Shown here one piece after another: positions 9,023 to 17,911 of a DNA stretch of 64,000 nucleotides; position 1 is the stretch's first letter, and every line of letters starts with the position of its first letter. The notes below the pieces were generated by a model. That model was not told the DNA's origin. It saw nothing but the letters and a program-made list of their open reading frames with translations, and ran no database searches. The stretch comes from Parahaliea mediterranea. Its GTDB lineage: Bacteria > Pseudomonadota > Gammaproteobacteria > Pseudomonadales > Halieaceae. The stretch spans positions 62,001 to 126,000 of the forward strand of contig NZ_JAFKCZ010000010.1 of NCBI RefSeq assembly GCF_017255185.1, given 5' to 3'. The translations under genes and the position numbers were made by a program.

Positions 9023-10387
9023 CTAGTGACCCCGCAGCACCGCGCGGGACGCAAGGGAACCCTTGAGCCCGTTGCGGCCGACGTAGTACAGCGTGCCGGC
9101 GACCAGATACAGACCCGCGGCCAGCGCGGCCCCGGGGTTATCCAGCGCACCGGCGACCAGAAAGAAACCGGACACGGCAATCAGCCCCGCCGCGGCACAG
9201 GTGTTGGCGGTTCGCGGCAGTTTAAATGCGGCCTGGCGATACAGCTCGGGCGCCACCGAGTTGGCCCGCAGCAGTGACAGGCCCAGCCCGATTTGCACCA
9301 GTAGTGCGGCAAACGCCACGAATACGGCGTATTGCAGGATTTCGCCGCTGATCACAATCAGCGCGCCAGCCAACAGGCACAGGCTGGCGATGGCCGCGCG
9401 CGGCGACTCATCAAGCCGCTGCCCCGCACTGGACACCGGGGATCCCGGCACGGCCCGGCGCCAGTGGGTGCGACCAAAAAATGCGGGCAGCCGGCCCTCG
9501 TCGGCCATGACTTTCAGGTCGCGCGAATACCCCAGCAGGATGCCGTTGACCGTAGAGGCGGCGGCGAATACCGTCGCCAGAATGATGAACTTCACCAGTG
9601 GCGCGGGCAGGGTCTGTTCGGCCAGAAACTGCACCGGCGCATCCAGTGTCGCCAATTGTTGCCAGGGTATGCCCCCAATCAGCACCGCGTTGATAGCGAA
9701 GTACAGGCCCAACACGGTCAGGAAGCTGATCAGCAAGGCCAGGGGAATGTTCCTCTGTGGCTTCTTTACCTCGCCACCGACATCGATGATGACCAAAAAG
9801 CCGGTGTAGGCGAAATAGGCCAGCACCGCCGCCGCCATAACACCGGACAACCCCTTGGGCATAAAGGGTTCGAAGTTGCCGCGCTCCAGCATTTCCGCGC
9901 CGCCCCACAGGAAGACCCCGACCGCCAGCAAGAAAATCAGCACCAGCAGCTCCTGGGCCGAAACGGCCAGTTTGGTGCTGAACATATTCAACAGACCGAT
10001 ACTGGCGACGAGCCCCAGGGCGATGGCTTGCCTGTCGACATCGACGAGCGTGGCGGCGTAATTGGCGGCTCCGATACTCAACAGCGCCATGCCGATGGCG
10101 GCCCCGGCCATCAGCAACCACATACTGAGAAAGCCCAGCAGCGGCGAGGTCAGGCGCGTGATAGCCAGGTAGCTGGCGCCGCTAACCGGAAAGAAGCTGG
10201 AGATCTGCGCCGCGACCAGGCAGCTCAACAAGGCTGGCAGGGCGGCGATGGCGAAGGCCAGTATCATGGAGGGGCCTGCCAGGGCGGACAGGCTGGCGGG
10301 CAGCACAAACACCGAGGCGCTGGTGACAAACCCGACAAGAATGGTTACGGCGCCCAGTAAACCGATATTGCGGTGACGGTTATCCAT
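9023..10387 (-). CDS. APC-superfamily amino acid permease
   Basis: The protein has 454 aa and about twelve membrane helices. The first helix pair (LLGAVTILVGFVTSASVFVL...SSFFPVSGASYLA) matches the amino acid/polyamine/organocation family, in which a broken helix 1 binds the substrate. The gene is first in the leftward run with the aminotransferase and receptor. It would move the substrate from periplasm to cytoplasm, while the receptor handles the outer membrane. The start is ATG 10387. The AraC regulator is divergent, 211 bp away. Substrate specificity is not visible. Confidence 0.92.
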   Translation of the reverse strand: MDNRHRNIGLLGAVTILVGFVTSASVFVLPASLSALAGPSMILAFAIAALPALLSCLVAAQISSFFPVSGASYLAITRLTSPLLGFLSMWLLMAGAAIGMALLSIGAANYAATLVDVDRQAIALGLVASIGLLNMFSTKLAVSAQELLVLIFLLAVGVFLWGGAEMLERGNFEPFMPKGLSGVMAAAVLAYFAYTGFLVIIDVGGEVKKPQRNIPLALLISFLTVLGLYFAINAVLIGGIPWQQLATLDAPVQFLAEQTLPAPLVKFIILATVFAAASTVNGILLGYSRDLKVMADEGRLPAFFGRTHWRRAVPGSPVSSAGQRLDESPRAAIASLCLLAGALIVISGEILQYAVFVAFAALLVQIGLGLSLLRANSVAPELYRQAAFKLPRTANTCAAAGLIAVSGFFLVAGALDNPGAALAAGLYLVAGTLYYVGRNGLKGSLASRAVLRGH

Positions 10388-10499
10388 GCATATGCCTGAA
10401 TGTTATAGGTATGAGGTGACTTCGCTTGCCGCGTTTTCATTTTTCGCCGGCTTGGAGTGGAGGCAATATAAGGATTCAGCGGGCAGAGGAATTGGCAGC

Positions 10500-10532
10500 T
10501 TGTGCCCGTAATCGGACATTTTGTGCCATAAT
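10500..10532. promoter_or_regulatory. Candidate AraC-type operator: two direct half-sites 21 bp apart
   Basis: TTGTGCC occurs at 10500-10506 and again at 10521-10527, exactly 21 bp apart. Each copy is followed within three bases by TAAT (10509-10512, 10529-10532). Direct repeats spaced by two helical turns are the usual binding pattern of AraC-family proteins. The site lies between the permease operon and the AraC gene at 10599. The second copy overlaps CATAAT (10527-10532), a possible -10 of the regulator gene. Confidence 0.55.
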
Positions 10533-10598
10533 GCACGGCTATCGAGGGTGCCAAACGCACCAATTCGCGCGACGCGTAACGGGGTGGCAAGGCGAGGA

Positions 10599-11609
10599 AT
10601 GTTCAGTACCCAGACCAAGTTGATGCTGTATTTCCGCCGCATTCACGAGGCCATGGTGCTATTGGGCATTGACCCCGGCGATCTGTATCGGCAACTGAAC
10701 ATCAGGATCGGCAGCCTGGAGGACGACAACAGCGGCATCGCGGTAGCCCGCTATCTGGAACTGCTCAACCTGGCCTCGGACAAGTTCCAACGGCCTTACC
10801 TGGGGCTGGAAATTGCGTTGGTGCGGGAGGTCGCCGACTTCGGCGTGCTGGGCTACATAATGCGCAATGCCTCATCGGTCAGGCAGTGCTTCCAGATGGT
10901 CGAGAAGTACATGGACATTGTCTCGCCCGGCGCCCGCTCGTCGATATCCCAGGTCGGTGAACATTACATGCTGACCTACCAGGTTGAAGGCTACTCGCCA
11001 CAGGCCTGCCGGCACGAGGTGGAAATGTCGCTCTGCCAGGTGGTCCGCCTGGTTCAGGAATTGACCCAGCAGGAGTGGTACCCCGAGGAGGTGTATTTCC
11101 AGCACGCCGGCCTGGCCGACATAACGCCACTGAGCGAGGCCTTTCGGGCCCGGATCCGGTTTGACCACTTCTGCAATGGCGTACTGGTGCCCGAGGACAT
11201 TCTCAACGCGCCGGTCAGCAACGCCGACCCGCAGTTGCTGAGTATCCTCGAGCAGCAGGTGGCGAAGAGCCTGCAGGGTTTTCAGCAAAGCACGGGCTTC
11301 CTGAGCAACGTTACCTTCCTCATTTCCTCGTACATCGGCACCGAATCCTGCTGCTCCGAGAGCATTGCCCGCCAGCTCGGCATCAGCCGTCGTAGCCTGC
11401 ACCGGCGCCTGGCGGAGCACGGCAGCAGCCTGACCCGGCTGCGCGAGACAGTGATGGTCCAGGTGGCCAAGGAGAGCCTGAGCGCCACCAACGTGAGCAT
11501 CACGGAGTTGGCGCAACGCCTGGGCTATTCCGATTCCAGTGCGTTCAATCGCGCCTTCAAGCGCCTGGCGGGGGCCTCCCCGACCCGATACCGGGCACGT
11601 CACAGGTAG
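10599..11609 (+). CDS. AraC-family transcriptional regulator (OruR/ArgR-like architecture)
   Basis: The protein has 336 aa from ATG 10599, which follows AAGGCGAGG; an upstream in-frame ATG at 10521 lacks a ribosome site. Residues ~20-200 match the 'arabinose-binding domain of AraC' type found in ornithine, carnitine and fatty-acid-sensing regulators. Residues ~235-336 carry the two AraC helix-turn-helices (ESIARQLGISRRSLHRRLAE and ITELAQRLGYSDSSAFNRAF). It is divergent from the permease-aminotransferase-receptor run and probably controls it through the repeat at 10500-10532. The inducer is likely the imported compound. Confidence 0.92.
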   Translation: MFSTQTKLMLYFRRIHEAMVLLGIDPGDLYRQLNIRIGSLEDDNSGIAVARYLELLNLASDKFQRPYLGLEIALVREVADFGVLGYIMRNASSVRQCFQMVEKYMDIVSPGARSSISQVGEHYMLTYQVEGYSPQACRHEVEMSLCQVVRLVQELTQQEWYPEEVYFQHAGLADITPLSEAFRARIRFDHFCNGVLVPEDILNAPVSNADPQLLSILEQQVAKSLQGFQQSTGFLSNVTFLISSYIGTESCCSESIARQLGISRRSLHRRLAEHGSSLTRLRETVMVQVAKESLSATNVSITELAQRLGYSDSSAFNRAFKRLAGASPTRYRARHR

Positions 11610-11725
11610 GCCGGGACCGCGGGTTCGCGGCACGGCGGTCACACACCGAAGGACTCGCATTAAAAGTGAAACTGCGGATACACTGTCCCGGCGCTTCAGC
11701 ATGACTACCAAAAGGGGGAGACACC

Positions 11726-12367
11726 ATGCGCAGCATATTCACCGCTCTCGCATTCGCCGTTCTACTCGCCGGGTGCGAGTCCGCCTACTATTCCGCGGCC
11801 GAGCAGGTGGGCATCCACAAGCGGGATATCCTGGTGGACCGTGTGGAGGCCTCGCGCGATGCCCAGGCCGACGCCGAGGAGCAGTTCGAATCGGCGCTGG
11901 CCCATTTCCAGGCGGTAGTCGGCTTCGACGGCGGCGACCTGCAGGATGTGTACGAAGATCTCAACGATGAATACGAGGACTCCGCCGACGCCGCTCAGGA
12001 AGTCCGCGATCGTATCGACGCCGTGGACACCGTGGCCGAGGCGCTGTTCGAGGAGTGGGAAGCCGAGATCGCCGAGTACAGCAACGCCAACTTCAAAGCG
12101 CAGAGCCAGCGCCAGTTGCGCGAGACCCGGCAGCGCTACGGCGACATGTACGCGGCCATGCGCAAGGCCGAGGCGCGCATGGACCCGGTGCTGGTGGCGC
12201 TCAGGGATAACGTGTTGTTTCTCAAACACAATTTGAACGCCCAGGCAGTGGCCTCCCTGAAAACGGAATTTGCCGGCATCGCGCGGGATATCGACCTGTT
12301 GATTGCCGAAATGCGCAAGTCGATCGCGGCCTCCAACGCCTTTATCGACAGCATGCAGCGTCCCTAG
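11726..12367 (+). CDS. DUF2959 family lipoprotein
   Basis: The protein has 213 aa with a lipoprotein signal (AFAVLLAGC, Cys16). The rest is acidic and almost wholly helical, with long coiled-coil stretches (for example residues 45-120), as in the DUF2959 family found in many gammaproteobacteria. The function of the family is unknown; a periplasmic, membrane-anchored role is inferred. The ATG follows GGGGGAGA. A decayed copy of part of this gene lies at 5224-5310. Confidence 0.88.
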   Translation: MRSIFTALAFAVLLAGCESAYYSAAEQVGIHKRDILVDRVEASRDAQADAEEQFESALAHFQAVVGFDGGDLQDVYEDLNDEYEDSADAAQEVRDRIDAVDTVAEALFEEWEAEIAEYSNANFKAQSQRQLRETRQRYGDMYAAMRKAEARMDPVLVALRDNVLFLKHNLNAQAVASLKTEFAGIARDIDLLIAEMRKSIAASNAFIDSMQRP

Positions 12368-12498
12368 CAGCCAGCACGGCGACGACGTGCCGGCGCGGAA
12401 CCGTGGGCTGGATTGGGCTATATTCAGTAATAGCGCCGCCTGCGAGCGCGGCCGTCCCGGCGCATGCCACGCCCCTGTCCAGCACTGGAGGATGCGAT

Positions 12499-12819
12499 AT
12501 GAAACCCTTCAATAGCGGTGAAACACACCTCGCGGGACAGCTGGAGCAGGCGCGTCGCAACTCCGCCGACGTCGCGGAATTGGTCGGTTTGTGCAAGGGC
12601 ATACTGGCGGACGGCACCATCAACCTGGCCGAGGCGGAGTTTATCCTGGATTGGCTCGACGACCGCGCCGACCGGCTGGACATTTGGCCGGCCCGCGAGC
12701 TGCACCAGCTCATTGTTCGCGTGCTGGAGGACAGCGTCTTGAACGCGGAAGAGGAGGCGGAACTGATCGCCCTCCTGGAAGACATGACCGGAGAACGGGT
12801 GACGCTGCTGATTTACTGA
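12499..12819 (+). CDS. Small TerB-like/BRCT-N-terminus-like protein
   Basis: The protein has 106 aa from ATG 12499, which follows CTGGAG; an earlier in-frame ATG at 12403 has no ribosome site and would add non-conserved residues. It consists of helices with two repeats of the type 'ILADGTINLAEAEFILDWL' and 'VLEDSVLNAEEEAELIALL'. This pattern is known from TerB-like folds and from the N-terminal region of some short BRCT proteins. There is no BRCT domain here. The role is unknown; it is probably cytoplasmic. Confidence 0.7.
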   Translation: MKPFNSGETHLAGQLEQARRNSADVAELVGLCKGILADGTINLAEAEFILDWLDDRADRLDIWPARELHQLIVRVLEDSVLNAEEEAELIALLEDMTGERVTLLIY

Positions 12820-12969
12820 AACAGGGCCCGAACCATCCGGCCCACGTGCTCCGGATCCGGCGCCCGTGGATGCGCGACCCACTGTCTCGCCCGGGCGCCC
12901 AGGCGCCCCGCTTCAATACGGCCCCACGGCTACCCGCCCCCCAATTCCCATTAAGGAGATAGACAGCTT

Positions 12970-14700
12970 ATGAAGGCATGGATGACATCCGCCCTACTGA
13001 CACTGGCGTCGACAGGCGCCCTGGCCGACACTAGCGCCGATTTCAACCGGCTGCTCGCCGACCACTGGGCGCGGGCGCAGCAGGAAAAAGTGTTTTTCCG
13101 CACCGACCCCGACGCCTTCCGCCCCGATGGCAAGCTGCCCGGGATGGACGGCGAGGCCCGGGACCGGCGGGCGGCCTTTAACCTCGATATGCTCGCGCGC
13201 CTGGACACCATCGATGGCGACGCGCTGCGGGGACAGCAGCGCATCAGCTACCAGCTGTTTCGCTACGAGCGGGAAACCGAACGCGAGAGCTACGCCCAGT
13301 GGGATCATCTGTTTCCCATTACTTCGCTGTTCGGCTACCACATGTACTTCGCCGACGCGCTGGCCAATATGGCTTTCGCCTCGGTGGCGGACTACGACAG
13401 GCTGATCGCCAGTTTCAACGACTACCCGCGCTACAACGCCGAGCAGATGGACAATCTGCGCGAGGGCGTTCGCAGGGGCTTCACCCAGTATTGCGGGGCG
13501 ATGGCGAACTACGGGGAAACGATCGCCCGCTACATCGTCGACGACCCCGCCGCCAGCGCGTTTTACGAACCCTTTACCCGTTTCCCCGCGGCAATCGATG
13601 CCAGCCAACGGCAACGCCTGGCCCGGGAGGCGCGCCAGGCGATCGCGGAACAAGTCATACCCGCCTACCGGGCGTTCCACGCCTTTTTCGCCGAACAGTA
13701 CCTGCCGGCCTGCCGCACCGCGCCGGCCATCACCAGCGTGGAGGGTGGCGATACCTACTACCGCTACCTGATTCGCTACTTCACCACCACCGACCTCTCG
13801 CCCGAGGCGATTCACCAGTTGGGCCTGGATGAAACCCGCCGCATTCGCGCGGAGATGGAGGCAACCATCCGGCGCACCGGCTTTGACGGTTCCTTCCAGG
13901 ATTTCCTCGCCCATTTGCGCGAAGACCCGCGGTTCTACGCCGAGAGCCCCGAGGATTTGCTGGAAAAGGTATCGTTGATCGCCAAGCGCATGGACGGCCA
14001 GATGCCGACCTACTTCGGCCGGCTGCCACGCCTGCCCTACACCGTGCGCAAGGTCAACGGACGCGGCGCCTTCTATGTCGGCGGCACGGCGGATGGCCGC
14101 AATCCGGGCGTGTACTTCATTGACGCGGACAACTTTCACAGCAAACCGCTGTACAACCTGGAAGCCCTCACCCTGCACGAGGCGGTGCCGGGCCACCACC
14201 ACCAGTCGGCGCTGGCGCTGGAACTGGATCTGCCCCCCTTCCGGCGCACCCTCTACCACGCGGCCTTCGGCGAAGGCTGGGGGCTGTACGCGGAAAGCCT
14301 GGGCAAGGAGGCCGGTTTCTACCGCGACCCCTACAGCGATTTCGGCCGACTCACCTACGAGATGTGGCGAGCCAACCGGCTGGTGGTGGACACCGGCCTG
14401 CACGCCTACGGCTGGAGCCGCCAGCGCGCCATCGACTACCTGCTGTCCAATACCGCGCTGACCGCGGATGAGGTCACCGCGGAGGTCGACCGCTACATCA
14501 CCTGGCCCGCGCAGGCCCTGGCCTACAAGGTGGGCGAATTGCGCATACAGGCCCTGCGCCGGCAGGCCGAGCAGGCACTGGGCGAGGACTTCGACCTGCG
14601 CGCCTTCCACGACGTGGTGGTCGGCAACGGCTCGCTGGCCATCGCCATTCTCGAGGAGGTGGTCGCGGATTGGGTCGCCTCGCAGCGGCGCGGATCGTGA
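12970..14700 (+). CDS. DUF885 metallopeptidase-like protein
   Basis: The protein has 576 aa and a signal peptide (~1-20, cut after ALA), so it is exported. It belongs to the DUF885 family, whose hallmark is HEAVPGHHHQ, seen here at residues 403-412. With a downstream Glu in FGEGWGLYAE it should bind zinc, as in gluzincin-type peptidases. Most members are uncharacterised but are taken to be carboxypeptidase-like or oligopeptidase-like. AAGGAG lies in front of the ATG. It is the first of a rightward set of envelope genes and precedes the murein hydrolase cassette by 87 bp, so it could act on peptides in the periplasm. Confidence 0.9.
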   Translation: MKAWMTSALLTLASTGALADTSADFNRLLADHWARAQQEKVFFRTDPDAFRPDGKLPGMDGEARDRRAAFNLDMLARLDTIDGDALRGQQRISYQLFRYERETERESYAQWDHLFPITSLFGYHMYFADALANMAFASVADYDRLIASFNDYPRYNAEQMDNLREGVRRGFTQYCGAMANYGETIARYIVDDPAASAFYEPFTRFPAAIDASQRQRLAREARQAIAEQVIPAYRAFHAFFAEQYLPACRTAPAITSVEGGDTYYRYLIRYFTTTDLSPEAIHQLGLDETRRIRAEMEATIRRTGFDGSFQDFLAHLREDPRFYAESPEDLLEKVSLIAKRMDGQMPTYFGRLPRLPYTVRKVNGRGAFYVGGTADGRNPGVYFIDADNFHSKPLYNLEALTLHEAVPGHHHQSALALELDLPPFRRTLYHAAFGEGWGLYAESLGKEAGFYRDPYSDFGRLTYEMWRANRLVVDTGLHAYGWSRQRAIDYLLSNTALTADEVTAEVDRYITWPAQALAYKVGELRIQALRRQAEQALGEDFDLRAFHDVVVGNGSLAIAILEEVVADWVASQRRGS

Positions 14701-14787
14701 CCCCGCCAACCCCGCGGCACGGTCTCAATCCCGCCACGTCGACATGGTAGACTGCGGCGGCATACGCCATTCACCACAACAGGGTCC

Positions 14788-16023
14788 ATGACACCGGTGC
14801 ACAGCATTACTCGGTCAATACACCTCCGCGGGCGGCCGCGGGGCCGCTTCGCCCTCGGCCTGTCCCTGCTCCTCGCCCTGCCCGCTCTGGCGGCGGAGGA
14901 GTTCCCGGCCTGCCGCGAGCGCCTGGCGGCACACGCGCTCGCCCAGGGCATCCCCCCCGGCCTGGTCGAGGCCACCGTGCCAGCGCTGGAACAGCAACAG
15001 CGGGTGCTGGAGCTGGACCAGCAGCAGCCTGAGTTCATACAGACCTTCGCCGCCTATGTCGACCGCCGCGTCAGCCCGGAGCGGGTGAGCCGCGGCCGCC
15101 AGATGCTGGCCAAGCACGGCGACTTCCTGGCCGACTTGCAACGGCGCCACGGCGTCCCGGCGCGCTACCTGGTCGCCTTCTGGGGCCTGGAAACCAACTA
15201 CGGCGGCTACCTCGGCAACATGCCCACCCTCGATTCCCTGGCCACCCTCGCCTGTGACCCGCGCCGGGCGACCTTTTTCACCAGGGAATTCGTCAACGCC
15301 CTGCGCCTGATGGACCGCGAATCCCTGGAGGCGGAACACATGGTGGGCTCCTGGGCCGGGGCCGTGGGGCACACCCAGTTCATGCCCTCGTCCTACCTGC
15401 GCTACGCCGTCGATGGCGATGGCGACGGGAAGATCGACCTGTGGCGCAGCGAACGGGACGCACTCGCCTCGGGGGCCAACTTCCTCAAGGCGCTGGGCTG
15501 GCAGCCGGGCCTGCGCTGGGGCAGGCTGGTGCGCCTGCCGCCGGATTTCGACTACCGCTGGGCCGGGCGGGACCAATCCGCCCCGCTCGCCAGCTGGTCT
15601 TCCCGGGGTGTTTTGCGCGCCAACGGCGGCCCCCTGCCCGGAACCGACGTGACAGCCGCGCTGCTGGTTCCCGCGGGCCACGCGGGGCCGGCGTTTCTGG
15701 TGTATGACAATTTCGACGTGATCATGCGCTGGAACCAGTCACAGAGCTACGCCCTGTCGGTGGGCCTGCTGGCGGATCGACTGGCCGGCGCGCCGCCCGC
15801 CGATTACGGCGATCCCGAGACGCCACCACTGCCGATCGCCGAACTGAAGCACGCCCAACAGGCCCTGCTGGACCGGGGCCTGGACCCCGGACCGCTCGAC
15901 GGCGTGCTGGGCAGCCGCACCCGGGCGGCGCTACGCGCTTTCCAGCTGGAGGTGCGGCTGCCGGCCGATGGCTACCCGGATGCCGCCACACTGAACGCGC
16001 TGCGGGCCGATGCGGCTGAGTGA
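14788..16023 (+). CDS. Lytic murein transglycosylase, MltB type, with peptidoglycan-binding domain
   Basis: The protein has 411 aa with an N-terminal signal peptide (cut near ALAAEE). Residues ~38-335 are the MltB-type transglycosylase domain. The catalytic Glu is E135 in FWGLETNYGGYLG, and the GAVGHTQFMPSSY motif follows. Residues ~345-408 are a PG_binding_1 domain (LLDRGLDPGPLDGVLGSRTR). The enzyme cuts glycan strands to 1,6-anhydro-MurNAc ends in the periplasm. It overlaps the next gene by 14 bp, which suggests translational coupling with the glucosaminidase. Confidence 0.95.
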   Translation: MTPVHSITRSIHLRGRPRGRFALGLSLLLALPALAAEEFPACRERLAAHALAQGIPPGLVEATVPALEQQQRVLELDQQQPEFIQTFAAYVDRRVSPERVSRGRQMLAKHGDFLADLQRRHGVPARYLVAFWGLETNYGGYLGNMPTLDSLATLACDPRRATFFTREFVNALRLMDRESLEAEHMVGSWAGAVGHTQFMPSSYLRYAVDGDGDGKIDLWRSERDALASGANFLKALGWQPGLRWGRLVRLPPDFDYRWAGRDQSAPLASWSSRGVLRANGGPLPGTDVTAALLVPAGHAGPAFLVYDNFDVIMRWNQSQSYALSVGLLADRLAGAPPADYGDPETPPLPIAELKHAQQALLDRGLDPGPLDGVLGSRTRAALRAFQLEVRLPADGYPDAATLNALRADAAE

Positions 16024-16801
16024 GCCCACCGGCCACTGGAGTCCCGCGCGGCGCTATACACTCGCCGCCCTGGCCTTGCTCGCGCTGCTATTGCTGATGT
16101 GGCTGGCACTGCGGCCGCCGGCGTATCCGCCGATGCCCGACATGCGCGCCATCGGTGATGTCGACGCGCGCAAACAGGCCTTCTACGGCCACCTGCTACC
16201 CCTGGTCCGCGACGCCAACGCCACAATCCTGCGCGATCGTGAGCGCCTGCGGTCCATCGCCAGCCGCCAGGACGCCGGCGAGGCGCCGTCCTGGCAAGAC
16301 CGGCGCTGGCTGGAGGCCCTCTGCGGCAGCTACGGGGTCGCCTTCGACCCGGAACAACTGCCGGCGGTACTCGATACCCTGCTGCGCCGGGTGGACATCG
16401 TGCCGCCGGCGCTGGCCCTGGCGCAGGCCGCCAAGGAATCGGGGTGGGGCCGCTCGCGCTTTGCGGTGCAGGCCAATAACCTGTTCGGCCAGTGGTGCTA
16501 CCAACCCGGCTGCGGTATCGTGCCGGCCCGGCGCGCCGCCGGCGCAAGGCACGAGATCCAGGCTTTCGACTCGATCGCCGAGAGCATCCGCCAATACATG
16601 AACAACCTGAACACCCACGACCGCTACCGGCCGTTTCGCGACCTGCGCGCGGGCTTACGCTCGCGCGACAAGGCCGTAACCGGCCCGGCGCTGGTGGCCG
16701 GGCTCAGCCAATACTCCCAGCGACGCGACGCCTATGTCGAGGAGATCCGGGCGCTGATGCGACAGAATGCGGACCTGCTCGAGGCGGTGGCCGACACATG
16801 A
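16010..16801 (+). CDS. Bax-like glucosaminidase
   Basis: The protein has 263 aa with a single N-terminal membrane anchor (residues ~16-35). The glucosaminidase domain (~95-255) carries the expected catalytic Glu at E143 in AKESGWGRSRFAVQANNLFG, which matches the Bax family. It should hydrolyse N-acetylglucosamine bonds in peptidoglycan. It overlaps the transglycosylase gene by 14 bp and the deacetylase gene by 4 bp (ATGA), so the three are almost certainly made together. Confidence 0.9.
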   Translation: MRLSEPTGHWSPARRYTLAALALLALLLLMWLALRPPAYPPMPDMRAIGDVDARKQAFYGHLLPLVRDANATILRDRERLRSIASRQDAGEAPSWQDRRWLEALCGSYGVAFDPEQLPAVLDTLLRRVDIVPPALALAQAAKESGWGRSRFAVQANNLFGQWCYQPGCGIVPARRAAGARHEIQAFDSIAESIRQYMNNLNTHDRYRPFRDLRAGLRSRDKAVTGPALVAGLSQYSQRRDAYVEEIRALMRQNADLLEAVADT

Positions 16802-17868
16802 AACGCGGCCTGGGCATCGCGCTGCTCTGTCTGCAGCTGTTTACAGCCGCGGTGACGGCCGCGGAGGATCATGCGGTCATCCTGCTGTACCACCGGGTAT
16901 CGGACACCGGCCCCGCCAGTACCCGCATCTCCCCGGAGCAATTCCAGCGCCACCTCGACTGGATCGACGACAACGGTTTTCAGGTGGTACCCCTCGCGCG
17001 GCTGCTCGAGGACATCGAGGCCCGTGGCGAGACCGTCGACAACGCCGTGGCGATCACCTTCGACGACGCCTACGCCTCGGTTTACGACACCGCGTATCCG
17101 GCGCTGAGGGACCGGGGCATGCCTTTTTCGGTGTTTGTCGCCACGCAATCGCTGGACGCCGGCTTCGGCCAGTTCATGACCTGGTCGCAGGCGCGGGAGA
17201 TGCAGCGGTCGGGCCTGGCGACATTCGGCTCCCACTCGCTCAGCCACGACCACCTGGAGGCTCGCCGCGAGGGCGAAACCCCGGCGGCCTGGAAAGCGCG
17301 CGTGCGCGGCGAAATCCAGCATAGCCACCAGCGTATCGAGGAGGCCCTGGGCACCACCGTGCCAATGATATTCGCCTACCCCTTCGGCGAGTACAGCCGG
17401 GACAGTCTCGGCCTGGTGCAATCACTGGGCTTCGCCGGCCTGGCGCAGCAATCCGGCGCCCTGGGACCCCGCACCCCGCGCAACCAGGTGCCGCGCTTTG
17501 CCATGTCGCAAAACTTTGGCAGCCTGGAGCGGCTGGAAATGGCCCTGAAATCCAGGCCCCTGCCCGCCAGGGAGGCCGGAGACCAACCCCATGTATTGCG
17601 ACCGGGAGAGCCTCTACCGAAGGCATTACTCCTGCAAATCCAAACCGGCGGCCCGGCGTTCTCGAAATCCGTGAATTGCTTTGCCGCCAGCGGCGAGGGG
17701 CTTGTCGTGGAGCGCGAAGAATCGACCATCGCGGTGAAGCTGCCCGCGCTGGCCGCCGGGCGCAACAAAATCAACTGCACGGCGCCCACCGGCCAAACCG
17801 GCGAGTACTACTGGTTTTCACGCCTGTGGGTGGTGGCGGACGAGAGCGGGAACTGGCTGAACAATTGA
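16798..17868 (+). CDS. Polysaccharide deacetylase (NodB domain)
   Basis: The protein has 356 aa from the ATG at 16798, which overlaps the previous stop (ATGA). A signal peptide comes first (~1-22). The NodB domain follows with TFDD (D89, D90) and SHSLSH (H146, H150), the metal-binding set of carbohydrate esterase family 4. The C-terminal ~110 residues look like an extra beta-rich domain, possibly for carbohydrate binding. The substrate may be peptidoglycan or a surface polysaccharide; the partners upstream point to peptidoglycan. A GC-rich hairpin follows the stop. Confidence 0.92.
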   Translation: MKRGLGIALLCLQLFTAAVTAAEDHAVILLYHRVSDTGPASTRISPEQFQRHLDWIDDNGFQVVPLARLLEDIEARGETVDNAVAITFDDAYASVYDTAYPALRDRGMPFSVFVATQSLDAGFGQFMTWSQAREMQRSGLATFGSHSLSHDHLEARREGETPAAWKARVRGEIQHSHQRIEEALGTTVPMIFAYPFGEYSRDSLGLVQSLGFAGLAQQSGALGPRTPRNQVPRFAMSQNFGSLERLEMALKSRPLPAREAGDQPHVLRPGEPLPKALLLQIQTGGPAFSKSVNCFAASGEGLVVEREESTIAVKLPALAAGRNKINCTAPTGQTGEYYWFSRLWVVADESGNWLNN

Positions 17869-17870
17869 GC

Positions 17871-17895
17871 GGGGGCGGCGCCGGCCGCCGCCCCC
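17871..17895. terminator. GC-rich hairpin between convergent genes
   Basis: GGGGGCGGCG (17871-17880) pairs with CGCCGCCCCC (17886-17895) over a 5-base loop. It sits directly after the deacetylase stop codon and 17 bp from the stop of the convergent zinc-ribbon gene. It probably ends transcription from both sides, although there is no T-run. Confidence 0.55.
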
Positions 17896-17911
17896 CGGAC
17901 TACGTGGCTTG

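Noticed and set aside
12994-14709. A 571-codon open frame opposite the DUF885 gene
   Set aside because: It mirrors the DUF885 gene almost exactly, and only the DUF885 strand has a signal peptide and a metal motif.
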